A stretch of DNA of 64,000 bases from Thermoflexales bacterium (GTDB lineage: Bacteria > Chloroflexota > Anaerolineae > J036 > Brachytrichaceae): contig JANWVF010000107.1 of NCBI GenBank assembly GCA_025056965.1, positions 23,838 to 87,837 of the forward strand, written 5' to 3'. The notes under the pieces were generated by a model, which saw only the letters and a list, made by a program, of their open reading frames with translations, was not told the origin of the DNA and did no database searches. The translations under genes were made by a program, and so were the position numbers. Every line of letters starts with the position of its first letter. Positions within the stretch are counted from its first letter, which is position 1. Below are positions 36,602 to 47,094 of this stretch, one piece after another.

Positions 36602-37564
36602 TCACCCGCCGAAGTTGGCAATGAGGAAGAAGTAGCCGTTGCGCGCCGGAGCGACGCCAAACCCTACTTCTTTGTAGCGCGGCGAGAGGATGTTCTTCAG
36701 GTGCGGGCCTTGGCTGGGGATCTCCTTCGTGTACCACATCTCGAAAGCCTGGTCGGCGCTGCGCGCCAGCGCCCAGTTCTCGCCGGTGACGCGGCCGGCG
36801 TAGCCGGCGCGGGCGATGCGCTGGCTGGCGCGCGAGCCGTCCGAGCCGATGTGGCTGCCGACGCCGCGCGCGGCGCAATCCTCCGCATGCGCCTGCGCAG
36901 CCGCCTGCAGAACGAACGAGTAGGCGAGCGGCGGCACGCCATTCGCGCTGCGCGCCTGGTTGTACAGCTCCAACAGGCGCACCCGCACAGACTCGATCTC
37001 CGCATTCGCCGCTGGCGAGGTGTCGGGTATGACGGTTGCCGGAGACGGCTGCGCTGCCTCGCTCGCCGGCATGGGTGTGGCGAGCGGGACGAGCGGGATC
37101 AGCTCGATCGCTGGGGTGGATGGGGTCATAGCGGGCGCGGCACTGCCGACTGGGATGACCAGCTTCTGGCCCACTCGGATGATGGCATCTTCACTGATCT
37201 GATTCGCGCGCGTCAGGTCGGCGACCTTCAGTTGGAAGCGGGCGGCAATCGCGCTGAGCGTATCGCCGGGCCGGACGGTGTAGAGCGTCCAGAGCGCGCT
37301 CTCGCCGGGTTGTGGCTGCTCGGCCGGAATCTTCAACGTTTGCCCGGCTCGAATGAGGCTGGGGTCTTCCAGGTTGTTGAGCGCTTGGATCGAGGCCATG
37401 GATACGCCGAAGGCGAGCGCGATGCCGAGCAAGGTATCGCCCGGCTGCACGACATACTCGCGAGGGGCGTTGGCAGGCTGGGTGGCATGTGCACGCCGGA
37501 TCGGGCCGAAGGCGCTCATGGCCAGCACGGCAAGCGCCGCGCACAGGACGAAGCATTTGTTCAT
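36602..37564 (-). CDS. Secreted protein with two LysM domains and a CAP/SCP domain
   Basis: YVVQPGDTLLGIALAFGVS, YTVRPGDTLSAIAARFQLKVADLTRANQI; LLELYNQARSANGVPPLAYSFVLQAAAQAHAEDCA; GENWA. Confidence 0.85.
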   Translation of the reverse strand: MNKCFVLCAALAVLAMSAFGPIRRAHATQPANAPREYVVQPGDTLLGIALAFGVSMASIQALNNLEDPSLIRAGQTLKIPAEQPQPGESALWTLYTVRPGDTLSAIAARFQLKVADLTRANQISEDAIIRVGQKLVIPVGSAAPAMTPSTPAIELIPLVPLATPMPASEAAQPSPATVIPDTSPAANAEIESVRVRLLELYNQARSANGVPPLAYSFVLQAAAQAHAEDCAARGVGSHIGSDGSRASQRIARAGYAGRVTGENWALARSADQAFEMWYTKEIPSQGPHLKNILSPRYKEVGFGVAPARNGYFFLIANFGG

Positions 37565-37647
37565 AGTTGTTGTTCGCGCCGGGGCGACGGTTGCCCTGCT
37601 GCAAGACGAGCCGCAACCTCCGGCAATATGGTTGCAAGTATACGTGA

Positions 37648-38247
37648 CTAATTTGTGCGTGGGCCTTTGGCAGGGATGATCAACCGCTGGCCGGCGCGCA
37701 CCAGTCCGGGGTTGGCGATTTCGTTCACGCGCAGTAGGTCGGCGAGCGGCACGCGAAACTTCGTCGCGATCTCGCTGAGCGTCTCGCCGCGCCGCACCAT
37801 GTAGATGAACCACCACGGACTCTCGTCGGGGTGGAGCTTGTCCGCCGGCAGCTTCAGCACTTGGCCAACTCGGATGACTTGCGCGTCATTCAGGCCGTTG
37901 AGGAGCTGGATGGCTGCAATCGAAGTACCGAACCTGGTGGCGATGGTGGACAGCGTATCGCCTGGCTGCACGGTGTATTCCCCAGCAGCGCGCAAGGCTG
38001 GCCGGCTCGATGTCGTCGTTGGGGTGGGTGGAGCAGCCGTGGGAGTTGGCTGAGCCGGCGTGGGCGTGGGGCTGGCCAGCGGCGTTCGACCGGGCGCGGG
38101 TGCAGCCGTCGGGATATCGGCCAGTTCGCGCGCGATGCGCGTCTGCATCGCGCGCGGGTCGGGCGTCGGTGTTTCCGCCGGCTCGCCCGAGCACGCGGCC
38201 AGGAGTAACCAACTTGCCACCAGGAGCAGCGCGTGCTTGCGCATCAT
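37648..38247 (-). CDS. Lipoprotein with two LysM domains
   Basis: [12 protein letters not shown] lipobox; [37 protein letters not shown]. Confidence 0.85.
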   Translation of the reverse strand: MMRKHALLLVASWLLLAACSGEPAETPTPDPRAMQTRIARELADIPTAAPAPGRTPLASPTPTPAQPTPTAAPPTPTTTSSRPALRAAGEYTVQPGDTLSTIATRFGTSIAAIQLLNGLNDAQVIRVGQVLKLPADKLHPDESPWWFIYMVRRGETLSEIATKFRVPLADLLRVNEIANPGLVRAGQRLIIPAKGPRTN

Positions 38248-38293
38248 CGCTCCGGCGATTATAGGGGGCGGGGGTTACAATCCTCACCGAGTC

Positions 38294-40957
38294 ATGAGCG
38301 CCACCATTGCTGCCGGCGTGGCCAATGTCAGCGATGTGCTTGCGCGCTTGCGCGCCGATCGCGAATTCATGCGCGATGTGTGTGACTGGCAGCGCGCGCC
38401 TGCGCGGCCAGCGCGGTTCGCCGATTTCCCCGCTGCGCTCGATCCGCGCCTGCGCGAGGCGCTGAAGCGGCGCGGCATCGAACAGCTCTACACGCACCAG
38501 GCACAGGCGATCGCGGCGACCCTGCGCGGCGAGCACGTCGTGGTCGTTGCGAACGCCGCCGGCGGTAAGTCGCTGTGCTTTCACGCGCCCATCCTCAACG
38601 CGCTGTTGCGCGATCCGAACGCACGCGCGTTGTGCCTCTTCCCCACCAAGGCGCTGTCGCAAGACCAACTCTCCAATCTTTCATCTTTCGTGGCCCATCT
38701 TTCATCGAGTGGGGACGGCCTAATGAAAGATGAAAGGTCAAAGATAATCCATACCTACGACGGCGACACGCCTCAAGCCAAGCGCGCCGAGATTCGCCGC
38801 GACGCGCGGGTGATCATCACCAACGCCGACATGCTGCACATCGGCATCCTGCCGCACCATACGCGCTGGGCGGCGTTCTTCAAGCATCTGCGCTACGTCG
38901 TCATTGACGAGATGCACGCCTATCGCGGCATCTTCGGCAGCCATGTCGCCAACGTCATCCGCCGGCTGAAGCGCCTGTGCGCGTTCTATGGGTCGAACCC
39001 GGTCTTCATCCTGGCGTCGGCCACGATCGCCAATCCGCGCGCGCATGCCGAGCGCCTGATCGAAGCGCCGGTGACGCTGGTGGATGACGACGGCAGCCCG
39101 CACGGCGAACGCAACGTCATCATCGTCAACCCGCCGCTGACCGACCCACAATTCGGCCTGCGCCGCAGCGCCGATTTCGTCGCCCGCGACATCGCCGCGC
39201 GCTTCATCGCCGAAGGTTTGCAGACGATCTGCTTTGCGCGGTCGAGGAACACGGCGGAGATTTTGCTGGCTTACTTGCGGGATATGAGGCTGGGAGTGGG
39301 GAGTCGGGAGTCGGCATGTCCCACTTCCCACTCCCCACTTCCGATTCATGGCTATCGCGGCGGCTATTTGCCCGAGGAGCGGCGCGCGATCGAACAGGGC
39401 TTGCGCGAAGGCAGCGTGCGCGGCGTGGTGGCGACCAATGCACTGGAGCTGGGGATTGACATCGGCGCGCTGGACGCCTGCGTGATGCTCGGCTATCCGG
39501 GCAGCATCGCCAGCTTTTGGCAGCAGGCCGGGCGCGCCGGCCGGCGGCGAGGCGCCAGCGTCGCCGTCATGGTTGCCACGCCCGACCCGCTCGACCAGTA
39601 TCTTGCCGCACATCCTCAGTACCTCTTTCAGCAGTCGCCTGAGCACGCGCGCATCGCGCCGGACAACCTCGGCGTGCTGGCGGCACACGTCGCATGCGCG
39701 ACCTTCGAGTTGCCGTTCGCGCGCGGCGAACGATTCGGCAGCGTTCGCGTAGACGAGCTGCTCGATGCGCTAGCCGAAGAGGGCGATGTGCACGCCAGCG
39801 GCGTGGGCGCGCTGCCGCTGTTTAGAGGCGCGGACGACTCGCAGCCCGCGACGCGCTACACCTGGGTCGGCGAGAGCTATCCGGCAGACCGCGTGAGCTT
39901 GCGCGGCGCCGGCGAGCGCGTCAGCATCGTGGACGAGCAGGGCAATCTGATCGGTGAGACCGAACGCCACACTGCCCCGGCGCGCGTTCACCCGGGCGCG
40001 ATCTACCTACACCAGGCCCAGACCTACCTCGTGACCGAGCTGGACTGGGAGATGGGCCGCGCCGTGGTGCGCCGCGTGGATGCCGACTACTACACTCAAG
40101 CGAGCGCCGTGTCCGAGGTGATGGTGCTGCGCGAATTCGACCGGCTAGAACCGGCGCAGTCGCCGGCGGGTAACTGCGCGCCCGCCAGTGGCGAGATCGA
40201 AGTCACGACCACCGTCGGTCGCTATCGCCAGGTGCAGTTCAACACGCACCGGACGTTGGGATGGGGCGACGTGGACTTGCCGTCGCAGAAGCTGCTCACC
40301 ACCGGCTACTGGTTCGCCATCCCGGAGGCCATCTGCAAGCAACTGGAGAAAGAGGGCATCATCGGCCTGCCCAACGACTACGGCCCGAACTGGGAGCAGC
40401 AACGACAGGCCGCCCGCGCGCGCGACGGCTATCGCTGTGCCATCTGCGGCAAGCCCGAAAGCCCGCACCAGCAGCACCACGTGCATCATCGCCGGCCGTT
40501 TCGTTCATTCGGCTATGTGCGCGGCGAAAACGACTTCTATCTGCAAGCGAACGACCTGGATAACCTGATGACGGTATGCCCGTCATGTCACGCGAAGATC
40601 GAGACGGCCGAGCCGGTGAACCAGGCGTTGAGCGGCCTGTGCTACTTGCTCGGCAATCTGGCGCCGTTGTTCGTGATGTGCGATCCGAGCGACATCGCTG
40701 CCACGTTCGACACGGCCAGCCCGCACACGCACCTGCCGACCATCACGCTATATGAGCTGGTTCCCGGCGGCACCGGCCTGGCCGACGAGCTGATGGCGCA
40801 TCACGTGGAATTGATGAAAATGGCGGCGCAGCGCGTACAGGAGTGCCCGTGTGAGCATGGCTGCCCATCGTGCGTCGGCCCGGTGGATCCGGCGATGGAA
40901 ACGCATGGGCGCAATCTGAAGAAGGATGTGGCGCGCCTGATCGCGTTGATCCGCTGA
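38294..40957 (+). CDS. DEAD/DEAH helicase with DUF1998-type C-terminus (MrfA/YprA-like) and embedded HNH domain
   Basis: [103 protein letters not shown]...[17 protein letters not shown]-terminal [13 protein letters not shown]. Confidence 0.9.
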   Translation: MSATIAAGVANVSDVLARLRADREFMRDVCDWQRAPARPARFADFPAALDPRLREALKRRGIEQLYTHQAQAIAATLRGEHVVVVANAAGGKSLCFHAPILNALLRDPNARALCLFPTKALSQDQLSNLSSFVAHLSSSGDGLMKDERSKIIHTYDGDTPQAKRAEIRRDARVIITNADMLHIGILPHHTRWAAFFKHLRYVVIDEMHAYRGIFGSHVANVIRRLKRLCAFYGSNPVFILASATIANPRAHAERLIEAPVTLVDDDGSPHGERNVIIVNPPLTDPQFGLRRSADFVARDIAARFIAEGLQTICFARSRNTAEILLAYLRDMRLGVGSRESACPTSHSPLPIHGYRGGYLPEERRAIEQGLREGSVRGVVATNALELGIDIGALDACVMLGYPGSIASFWQQAGRAGRRRGASVAVMVATPDPLDQYLAAHPQYLFQQSPEHARIAPDNLGVLAAHVACATFELPFARGERFGSVRVDELLDALAEEGDVHASGVGALPLFRGADDSQPATRYTWVGESYPADRVSLRGAGERVSIVDEQGNLIGETERHTAPARVHPGAIYLHQAQTYLVTELDWEMGRAVVRRVDADYYTQASAVSEVMVLREFDRLEPAQSPAGNCAPASGEIEVTTTVGRYRQVQFNTHRTLGWGDVDLPSQKLLTTGYWFAIPEAICKQLEKEGIIGLPNDYGPNWEQQRQAARARDGYRCAICGKPESPHQQHHVHHRRPFRSFGYVRGENDFYLQANDLDNLMTVCPSCHAKIETAEPVNQALSGLCYLLGNLAPLFVMCDPSDIAATFDTASPHTHLPTITLYELVPGGTGLADELMAHHVELMKMAAQRVQECPCEHGCPSCVGPVDPAMETHGRNLKKDVARLIALIR
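38675..38746. repeat. In-frame inverted heptanucleotide-array hairpin 1 inside the helicase gene
   Basis: ATCTTTC ATCTTTC gtggccc ATCTTTCAT ... ATGAAAGAT GAAAG gtca AAAGAT; inner 9-bp perfect stem, 17-nt loop. Confidence 0.75.
39292..39342. repeat. In-frame inverted heptanucleotide-array hairpin 2 inside the helicase gene
   Basis: GGGAGTG GGGAGTC GGGAGTC GG - CATG - TCCCACT TCCCACT CCCCACT TCC. Confidence 0.8.
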
Positions 40958-41000
40958 TCGGCGCGACGTTCATCGCAACAACGAAGGAGACGACATTTCG

Positions 41001-41969
41001 ATGAAAGCAATTCGAGTTCACACCCATGGTGATGCGGACGCGCTCGTGTATGAAGACGCGCCGACCCCAGAGCCGGGACCGGGCGAAGCGCGGGTGAAGA
41101 TCGGCGCGGCCGGCTTGAACTTCATAGACATCTACCAGCGGCGCGGCTGGTACAAAGTGCCGCTGCCGTTCGTGCCCGGCCAGGAGGCAGCGGGCGTGAT
41201 AGACGCCGTGGGCGCCGGCGTGACCGAGTTCAAGCCGGGCGATCATGTCGCTTACGCGATGGTCATGGGCGCGTATGCGGAGTATGCAGTGGTGCCGGTG
41301 GGCCGGCTGGTGCCCGTCCCGCCCGGCGTGTCCATCGAGCAGGCCGCAGCGGTGATGCTGCAAGGCATGACTGCGCACTACCTGGCGCTCACCACCTATC
41401 CGCTCAAAGCCGGTGACATTGCGTTGGTGCATGCCGGCTCGGGCGGCGTCGGCCAGTTGCTTATCCAGATCGCCAAGCGGCTCGGCGCGCGCGTAATCGC
41501 TACCGTCGGCGCAGCCGACAAAGCCGAGCTGGTCAAAGCCGCCGGCGCGGACGACGTGATCCTCTACCGCGAGCAGGACTTCGAAGCCGAGGTCAAACGC
41601 CTGACCGACGGCGCCGGTGTGCACGTCGTGTATGACTCGGTGGGTAAGGACACCTTCCTGAAAGGCTTGAACGTGCTGCGCCCGCGCGGCTACATGGTGC
41701 TATACGGCCAGTCCAGCGGGATGGTGGATCCGATTGACCCGCAGGTGCTCAGCCAAAAGGGATCGCTCTTCCTCACCCGGCCGACGCTGGGCCATTACAC
41801 GCTCACGCGCGCCGAATTGCTCGGGCGCGCCGGCGACCTCTTCCACTGGATGGCGGCAGGCCAGCTCAAGGTGCGCGTGGATCGCACCTTCAAACTGAGC
41901 GAAGCCGCCGACGCCCATCGCTACATGGAGGCGCGCCAAACTCGCGGCAAGGTACTGCTCATCCCCTGA
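41001..41969 (+). CDS. NADPH:quinone oxidoreductase family (MDR superfamily)
   Basis: [79 protein letters not shown]. Confidence 0.92.
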   Translation: MKAIRVHTHGDADALVYEDAPTPEPGPGEARVKIGAAGLNFIDIYQRRGWYKVPLPFVPGQEAAGVIDAVGAGVTEFKPGDHVAYAMVMGAYAEYAVVPVGRLVPVPPGVSIEQAAAVMLQGMTAHYLALTTYPLKAGDIALVHAGSGGVGQLLIQIAKRLGARVIATVGAADKAELVKAAGADDVILYREQDFEAEVKRLTDGAGVHVVYDSVGKDTFLKGLNVLRPRGYMVLYGQSSGMVDPIDPQVLSQKGSLFLTRPTLGHYTLTRAELLGRAGDLFHWMAAGQLKVRVDRTFKLSEAADAHRYMEARQTRGKVLLIP

Positions 41970-42008
41970 TCTAGACGGCGGTTGCGAGGTGGACGATAAT
42001 CACGTTGT

Positions 42009-42752
42009 ATGGCTTTCACCGTCCGAGACTTCGATGATCTCATTCGGCTGTTAGACGAACGGCCTGAGTGGCGAGATGCCCTGCGCCGCCGCGTCTTCAC
42101 CGATGAGCTAATCGAGTTGCCGCGCGTGACACGCGAGCTGGCTGACGCCCAAATCCAGATACGCAGGGATCTGGATGTTCTCGCGCAGCGCCTCGATCAA
42201 CTTACACAGCGCGTAGATCAGCTCGCGCAGCGCCTAGACCAGCTCACCCAGCGCGTAGATCAGCTCGCACAGAAGTTGGATGAGTTAATCGAGGCGCAAT
42301 TGCGCTCTGAGCAGCGCTTACAGCGTTTGGAAGGCGATACTGCCTGGCTGAAGGGCATGATGTTGGAGATACGTTATGCGGAACGCCCATACGTGTACTT
42401 CAAGGACTTGATCCGCCGCGCCCGCGCGTTGGAGGGCGATGAACTGCACGATTTGTTAGAGCGCATTGGGTTGACCGACCAAGAGTTGCGCGACGTCGTC
42501 GAGAGCGATGTCGTCGCTGTCGGACGAATGCGCGAAAGCGATGCCGAGGCTTATCTGGTTGCTGAAGTCTCGTGGGGCATCGGTCCAGACGACGTAGAGC
42601 GCGCGGCGCGCCGGGCCGCGCTGCTGTCTCGTTCAGGCCGGCGCGTCATCCCGGTCGTTGCAGGCGACTGGATCACGCCGCAAGCCCTAGATGCGGCGGC
42701 TGAGCGGCGCGTGTGGTATGTCCTCGGTGGGTGTGCTATCGAGCCAAAGTGA
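42009..42752 (+). CDS. Coiled-coil protein with DUF3782-like/PD-(D/E)XK-like C-terminal region
   Basis: Coiled coil QRLDQLTQRVDQLAQRLDQLTQRVDQLAQKLDEL; C-terminal AEAYLVAEVSWGIGPDDVERAARRAALL...RRVIPVVAGDWITPQA. Confidence 0.55.
   Translation: MAFTVRDFDDLIRLLDERPEWRDALRRRVFTDELIELPRVTRELADAQIQIRRDLDVLAQRLDQLTQRVDQLAQRLDQLTQRVDQLAQKLDELIEAQLRSEQRLQRLEGDTAWLKGMMLEIRYAERPYVYFKDLIRRARALEGDELHDLLERIGLTDQELRDVVESDVVAVGRMRESDAEAYLVAEVSWGIGPDDVERAARRAALLSRSGRRVIPVVAGDWITPQALDAAAERRVWYVLGGCAIEPK
42186..42272 (+). repeat. Two 42-bp in-frame repeats (14-aa coiled-coil units)
   Basis: CAGCGCCTCGATCAACTTACACAGCGCGTAGATCAGCTCGCG / CAGCGCCTAGACCAGCTCACCCAGCGCGTAGATCAGCTCGCA. Confidence 0.8.
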
Positions 42753-42789
42753 AGGCGCAACGCCGAATCCACCGATTGAATCTGTCTAT

Positions 42790-43350
42790 ATGAGCGACAA
42801 CGAGTTTTATCCCGTGAACGTCGCCGGCGTAGAGCGCCGGTTGCGGCTGATGGAAGTCGCGCCCGGCGTGAAGATCGCCGTGCTCAACATCCTGGGCGAC
42901 ACCGAGTTGGTGCAGGCGGCGGCGCGCGCGCTGGCGGCCCGGCTGCCCGCCGGCGTGGACTATCTTGTCACTGCCGAAGCGAAGAGCATCCCGCTGGCGC
43001 ATGCGCTGTCGGTCGAATCCGGCCTGCCCTACATTGTGCTACGCAAGTCGCACAAGCCCTACATGGGCGACGCGCTCTCTGCCGAGACGCTCTCCATCAC
43101 CACCAACAAGCCGCAAACGCTATTTCTGGACGAGAAGGATCGCGAGGCGATCAAGGGCAAGAAAGTGGTGCTGGTGGACGACGTGATCAGCACGGGCAGC
43201 ACGCTCCAGGGCATGCGGCTGATCATGCAGAAGGCCGGCGCAGAAGTAGTTGCCGAAGCCGCAATCTTCACCGAGGGCGACCGCGCCCGCTGGAACAACG
43301 TGATCGCGCTCGGCCATCTGCCGATCTTCACCAGTGACGTGAACATGTGA
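42790..43350 (+). CDS. Phosphoribosyltransferase family protein (adenine PRTase-like)
   Basis: DYLVTAEAKSIPLAHALSVESGLPYIVLRKSHKPYMG; VVLVDDVISTGSTLQGM (PRPP-binding motif). Confidence 0.88.
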   Translation: MSDNEFYPVNVAGVERRLRLMEVAPGVKIAVLNILGDTELVQAAARALAARLPAGVDYLVTAEAKSIPLAHALSVESGLPYIVLRKSHKPYMGDALSAETLSITTNKPQTLFLDEKDREAIKGKKVVLVDDVISTGSTLQGMRLIMQKAGAEVVAEAAIFTEGDRARWNNVIALGHLPIFTSDVNM

Positions 43351-43374
43351 TGGAGGCATTTGGACGCCTCCATC
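43349..43374. terminator. Bidirectional terminator between convergent genes
   Basis: GATGGAGGC-ATTTGGAC-GCCTCCATC hairpin. Confidence 0.55.
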
Positions 43375-43395
43375 GTTCATCGGGTGAATGACACT

Positions 43396-46300
43396 CTAAC
43401 GCGTTGGGGGTCCTTCATCAAGCTGTCTCCTCGGCAAGTCATAGCCGATCGTAGCGTGATCTACTGACGATTCCGTTCTGGAGAGCGGATCGAGCAGCCA
43501 GCGACTGAGTATGTGACGAAGCTCTTCGAGACGAACGGGCTTGCTCAGATAATCGTCCATGCCAGCGGCGATGCAGCGCTCTCGATCACCCTTCATGGCC
43601 TGGGCTGTCATGGCGATGATCGGCACATGTCCTCCATTGCGCCGTTCCCAGTCTCGGATTGCCTGGGTAGCCTTTAGACCGTCCACTTCCGGCATCTGGC
43701 AGTCCATCAGCACCAGCCGATAGCCGTGTTCCGCCCGCGTAAGTCGCGCCACTGCTTCTTTGCCATTCGTTGCCACCTCGGCGGCATATCCCAGCTTGCT
43801 CAGTTGCTGCAATGCGACTGCTTGGTTGGAGGGGTTATCCTCCACGAGTAAGATACCTGTTTGAAGCGGTGTACTTGTAGGTCGGGAAGCTGTGTCGGCT
43901 TCTACAGTTGCCGGCGCCGGCTGGGAGGAAGGGCAATTGGAGCTAATTTCATATCCAGCGACCACTTGCAACAATGTGGTCAGCAGGCGCTGTTGGCGTA
44001 TCGGCTTGGTCAGGTGAGCGACAAATCCTGCCTCGCGTGCTTGATCCCAGGGCACTCTCTCTTTGAAGGCCGTCAACATGATCAGTCGCGTACTGGTCAA
44101 GGAGTGATCTCCCTTTACGATGCGAGCCAGCGTCACGCCGTCCATCCCAGGCATGACCTGGTCAACAATGGCGAGATCGTAAGGTGTGCCGGAGGCAGCA
44201 GCGCGGACCAAGCTCAGCAGGGCCTCGGTACCATTCTCCACGCTATCGGCCTGTAGTCCCCAGGCGCGTAGGTAGCTTAGCAGGATATCGCGGTGCGTCT
44301 TCGTATCGTCAATGACCAAGACGCGCAGTCCGCTCAGTCGGGAGATGTCTGGTGTTTCTTGTGTGCTTGCCTCGACATGTGAAGAACGCTCACAACGTAA
44401 GGTGAACCAGAAGAATGCGCCTTCGCCCTCTCGGCTTTGTACGCCGATCTCACCACCCATCATTTGTACTAGACGGCTGGCGATAGCTAACCCGAGGCCG
44501 GTGCCACTATGGCGTCGGGTGATGCCACCGTCAACCTGTGTAAAGGGTTGGAACAAGTGGCGCTGCGCATGCTCCGGGATGCCGATGCCGGTGTCGCTGA
44601 CTGAGCCGCGCAGCACGACGAAGCAATCGTCGCTTTCCTGGAGTTCGAGCTTTGCAGTGACATGACCGACATCGGTGAACTTGATGGCGTTGCCTACCAA
44701 GTTGGTGAATACCTGGCGCAGGCGCACTGGATCGCCGCGCACAACTGCCGGCACGTCGGAAGCGACGTATGTCATCACAGCTAAGCCCTTAGCATTGGCC
44801 TGCGGCGAGAGCAAGTCGGCTACGCTCTCCATGACATCGCGGGGCGAGAAGTCCTGAATATCGAGCACCATCTTGCCGGCCTCGATCTTGGAGAAGTCCA
44901 GGATATCGTTGATGATAGTGAGCAGGTGTTCCGCTTCCTTGAGCACGATGTTGGCATATCTGCGCTGTTCGTCGCTTAGTGGGGTGTCGAGCAACAACTC
45001 GGTCATGCCAATGATGCCATTCATCGGCGTGCGAATCTCGTGACTCATAGTGCTCAGGAACTCGGATTTCAGTCTCGAGGCTTCCAGAGCCTGATCCCGT
45101 GCCTTGGCCAGCTGTAGATTCGTCGCCTCGATTTCAGCCGCGTAGGCTTGAAGCTGCTCGGTCTTTAGGTTGCGTTCTATTTCTCCACCGATCCATTGCG
45201 CCATCAAGCGCAGAAACTCTCTGTCGGCGGGCTTGAATGGTTGGGAACGTGGCCTGGGGCTAGCAAAGCTGAGCGTGCCGTAGACTTGGCCGTTCGCGAT
45301 CACTGGCGTTCCGAGAAAGGCCTCCATTCGGAAAGTAGCGTAACAGGGGTGTGCTGCCCACTCAGACGCGCCTGCGTTCTCAAAGCTAATCGGCTCCCCA
45401 CGACGCAGCACTTCGCGGCAATATGTCTGCCCTAAATCGAAGACGTCACCGGATCGGATCGCGCCATTTGGTGTCAGTGCCTCGATCACTTGATAGCGTT
45501 CGCCTTCAATGTGGGCCAGTACGCCAATGTCCAAGCCGAAGCGTCGAGTGCCCATCGCTAGTAACGCCCTCAGCTTGGCCGAGAAGGTGAGTTCTTGAGC
45601 GGAGACGATCTGATAAAGCGCGCGAATCGCTTCTTCACTTTGGCGCAGTGCCTCCTCGGCTCGCTTACGTTCGGTGATGTCGCGAACGATGCTCTGAAAG
45701 TGCAAAGGGGTGCCGTTCACATCCCGAACCAAAGCAGCGTTGATCTCCACACGCACCAGAGAGCCATCCTTACGACGCAATGTGCGCTCGTACACCGGTA
45801 GCTGAGCGTTGGCCAGCAAGTTAGCCAAAGCTTGGTTTGCATCGCCGTGCTCCTCGTCTGGCACGACGATGTGATGCACAGTCAATTGCAGCAACTCTTC
45901 TATTGTGTAGCCCAACAACTCCGAAGCCCGCTGGTTGACAGCGAGGTGGCGACCTTCCAGGCTGATGAGGAATACGGCATCGTTGGTACGCTCGAACAAA
46001 GCGCGGTAGATTTGTTCGCTTTTGTGCAGCGCTTCTTCGTTGCGCTTGCGCTCCAGTGCATTGACTAAGATCTCGCCGACGATCCTGAGCAAGGCAATGT
46101 CATCCTCAGACCAGGTTTTCGTCGCGCGCACGGCGTCGAAGCCGAGAAAGCCGATGAGTTTGTGGCTGGAGATCATCGGCACGACGACCAGCGAACGGAT
46201 GCCCTGTGGCTCCAAGATCTCTCGCTCGTTGCTGGCTTCTGGTGGTAGATCGGCTAAAGACGGCAGGTAAATATTCTCACCGCGGCGCAGTTTGTTCATC

Positions 46301-47076
46301 CACCATGGGAAAGCCTCCGTCGGGATGTTTTGGAGATTCGCAATCTGCGGCTCGATGCCGAAACAACACCACTCATGCGTGTTGCTCATGAGTGCGTTAT
46401 CGGCGGAAATTAAGAAGACATAAGCGCGATCTACGCCGGCAAATTCGCCGATGGCCGCTAAGCTTTGAGTGATTGCTTCATCCAATTCAGATGGGGACAG
46501 TGCGATAAAGCGTGTCGAGAGACTGGTCACCAACTCCTCGAAGGCGATCCGATGGCGGAGCATGTCTTCGATGCGACGGCGTTCGGCTAGCTCTTGCTGA
46601 ACCTGCTCTTCGGCAAGACGATGTGCGGTGACGTCATTCAGGACGACGAGCCTGATCTGCTGACCATCCTCCCTGAGGTCGTGGATGGTCGCTTTTAGAA
46701 AGAGTGCTTCACCGTTCCTGTGTAGCCCGATAGTCGTTCGAGGCTTGCTCGTCGGCTGTACAGTAGCGCCGGCTGCTGTGTGAATCATGCCAGCGTGCCA
46801 ATGGCCATCGCGAGAGTGTTCCGGCAGGAGCATGTCTAACGGCCGGCCCAATACCTCAGCAGCTGAATAGCCGAAGATGCGCTCCGCGCTGCAATTAAAG
46901 AGTTGAATACGCATCTCCGTATCAATAGCGATGATGGCATCACTTGTCAGGTTGACAATAGCGCTCAAGCAAGCTTTGCTGACCTCTAGTGGAACGATCG
47001 GTTTCGGTTCACTCTGTTCTGAGTGGTTCGTCCGGTCGAGCACGGTTTCAGGGCTTGTTCGTTCGATTCCATCCAT
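43396..47076 (-). CDS. Hybrid sensor histidine kinase (PAS-GAF-PAS-GAF-HisKA-HATPase-REC-REC)
   Basis: SEFLSTMSHEIRTPMNGIIGMTELLLDT (H-box), GTGLGLAIASRLVQMMGGEIGVQS (G-box), two receiver domains VLVIDDTKTHRDILLSYL and ILLVEDNPSNQAVALQQL. Confidence 0.93.
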   Translation of the reverse strand: MDGIERTSPETVLDRTNHSEQSEPKPIVPLEVSKACLSAIVNLTSDAIIAIDTEMRIQLFNCSAERIFGYSAAEVLGRPLDMLLPEHSRDGHWHAGMIHTAAGATVQPTSKPRTTIGLHRNGEALFLKATIHDLREDGQQIRLVVLNDVTAHRLAEEQVQQELAERRRIEDMLRHRIAFEELVTSLSTRFIALSPSELDEAITQSLAAIGEFAGVDRAYVFLISADNALMSNTHEWCCFGIEPQIANLQNIPTEAFPWWMNKLRRGENIYLPSLADLPPEASNEREILEPQGIRSLVVVPMISSHKLIGFLGFDAVRATKTWSEDDIALLRIVGEILVNALERKRNEEALHKSEQIYRALFERTNDAVFLISLEGRHLAVNQRASELLGYTIEELLQLTVHHIVVPDEEHGDANQALANLLANAQLPVYERTLRRKDGSLVRVEINAALVRDVNGTPLHFQSIVRDITERKRAEEALRQSEEAIRALYQIVSAQELTFSAKLRALLAMGTRRFGLDIGVLAHIEGERYQVIEALTPNGAIRSGDVFDLGQTYCREVLRRGEPISFENAGASEWAAHPCYATFRMEAFLGTPVIANGQVYGTLSFASPRPRSQPFKPADREFLRLMAQWIGGEIERNLKTEQLQAYAAEIEATNLQLAKARDQALEASRLKSEFLSTMSHEIRTPMNGIIGMTELLLDTPLSDEQRRYANIVLKEAEHLLTIINDILDFSKIEAGKMVLDIQDFSPRDVMESVADLLSPQANAKGLAVMTYVASDVPAVVRGDPVRLRQVFTNLVGNAIKFTDVGHVTAKLELQESDDCFVVLRGSVSDTGIGIPEHAQRHLFQPFTQVDGGITRRHSGTGLGLAIASRLVQMMGGEIGVQSREGEGAFFWFTLRCERSSHVEASTQETPDISRLSGLRVLVIDDTKTHRDILLSYLRAWGLQADSVENGTEALLSLVRAAASGTPYDLAIVDQVMPGMDGVTLARIVKGDHSLTSTRLIMLTAFKERVPWDQAREAGFVAHLTKPIRQQRLLTTLLQVVAGYEISSNCPSSQPAPATVEADTASRPTSTPLQTGILLVEDNPSNQAVALQQLSKLGYAAEVATNGKEAVARLTRAEHGYRLVLMDCQMPEVDGLKATQAIRDWERRNGGHVPIIAMTAQAMKGDRERCIAAGMDDYLSKPVRLEELRHILSRWLLDPLSRTESSVDHATIGYDLPRRQLDEGPPTR

Positions 47077-47094
47077 AGCTTTCTCTCTTAGACA

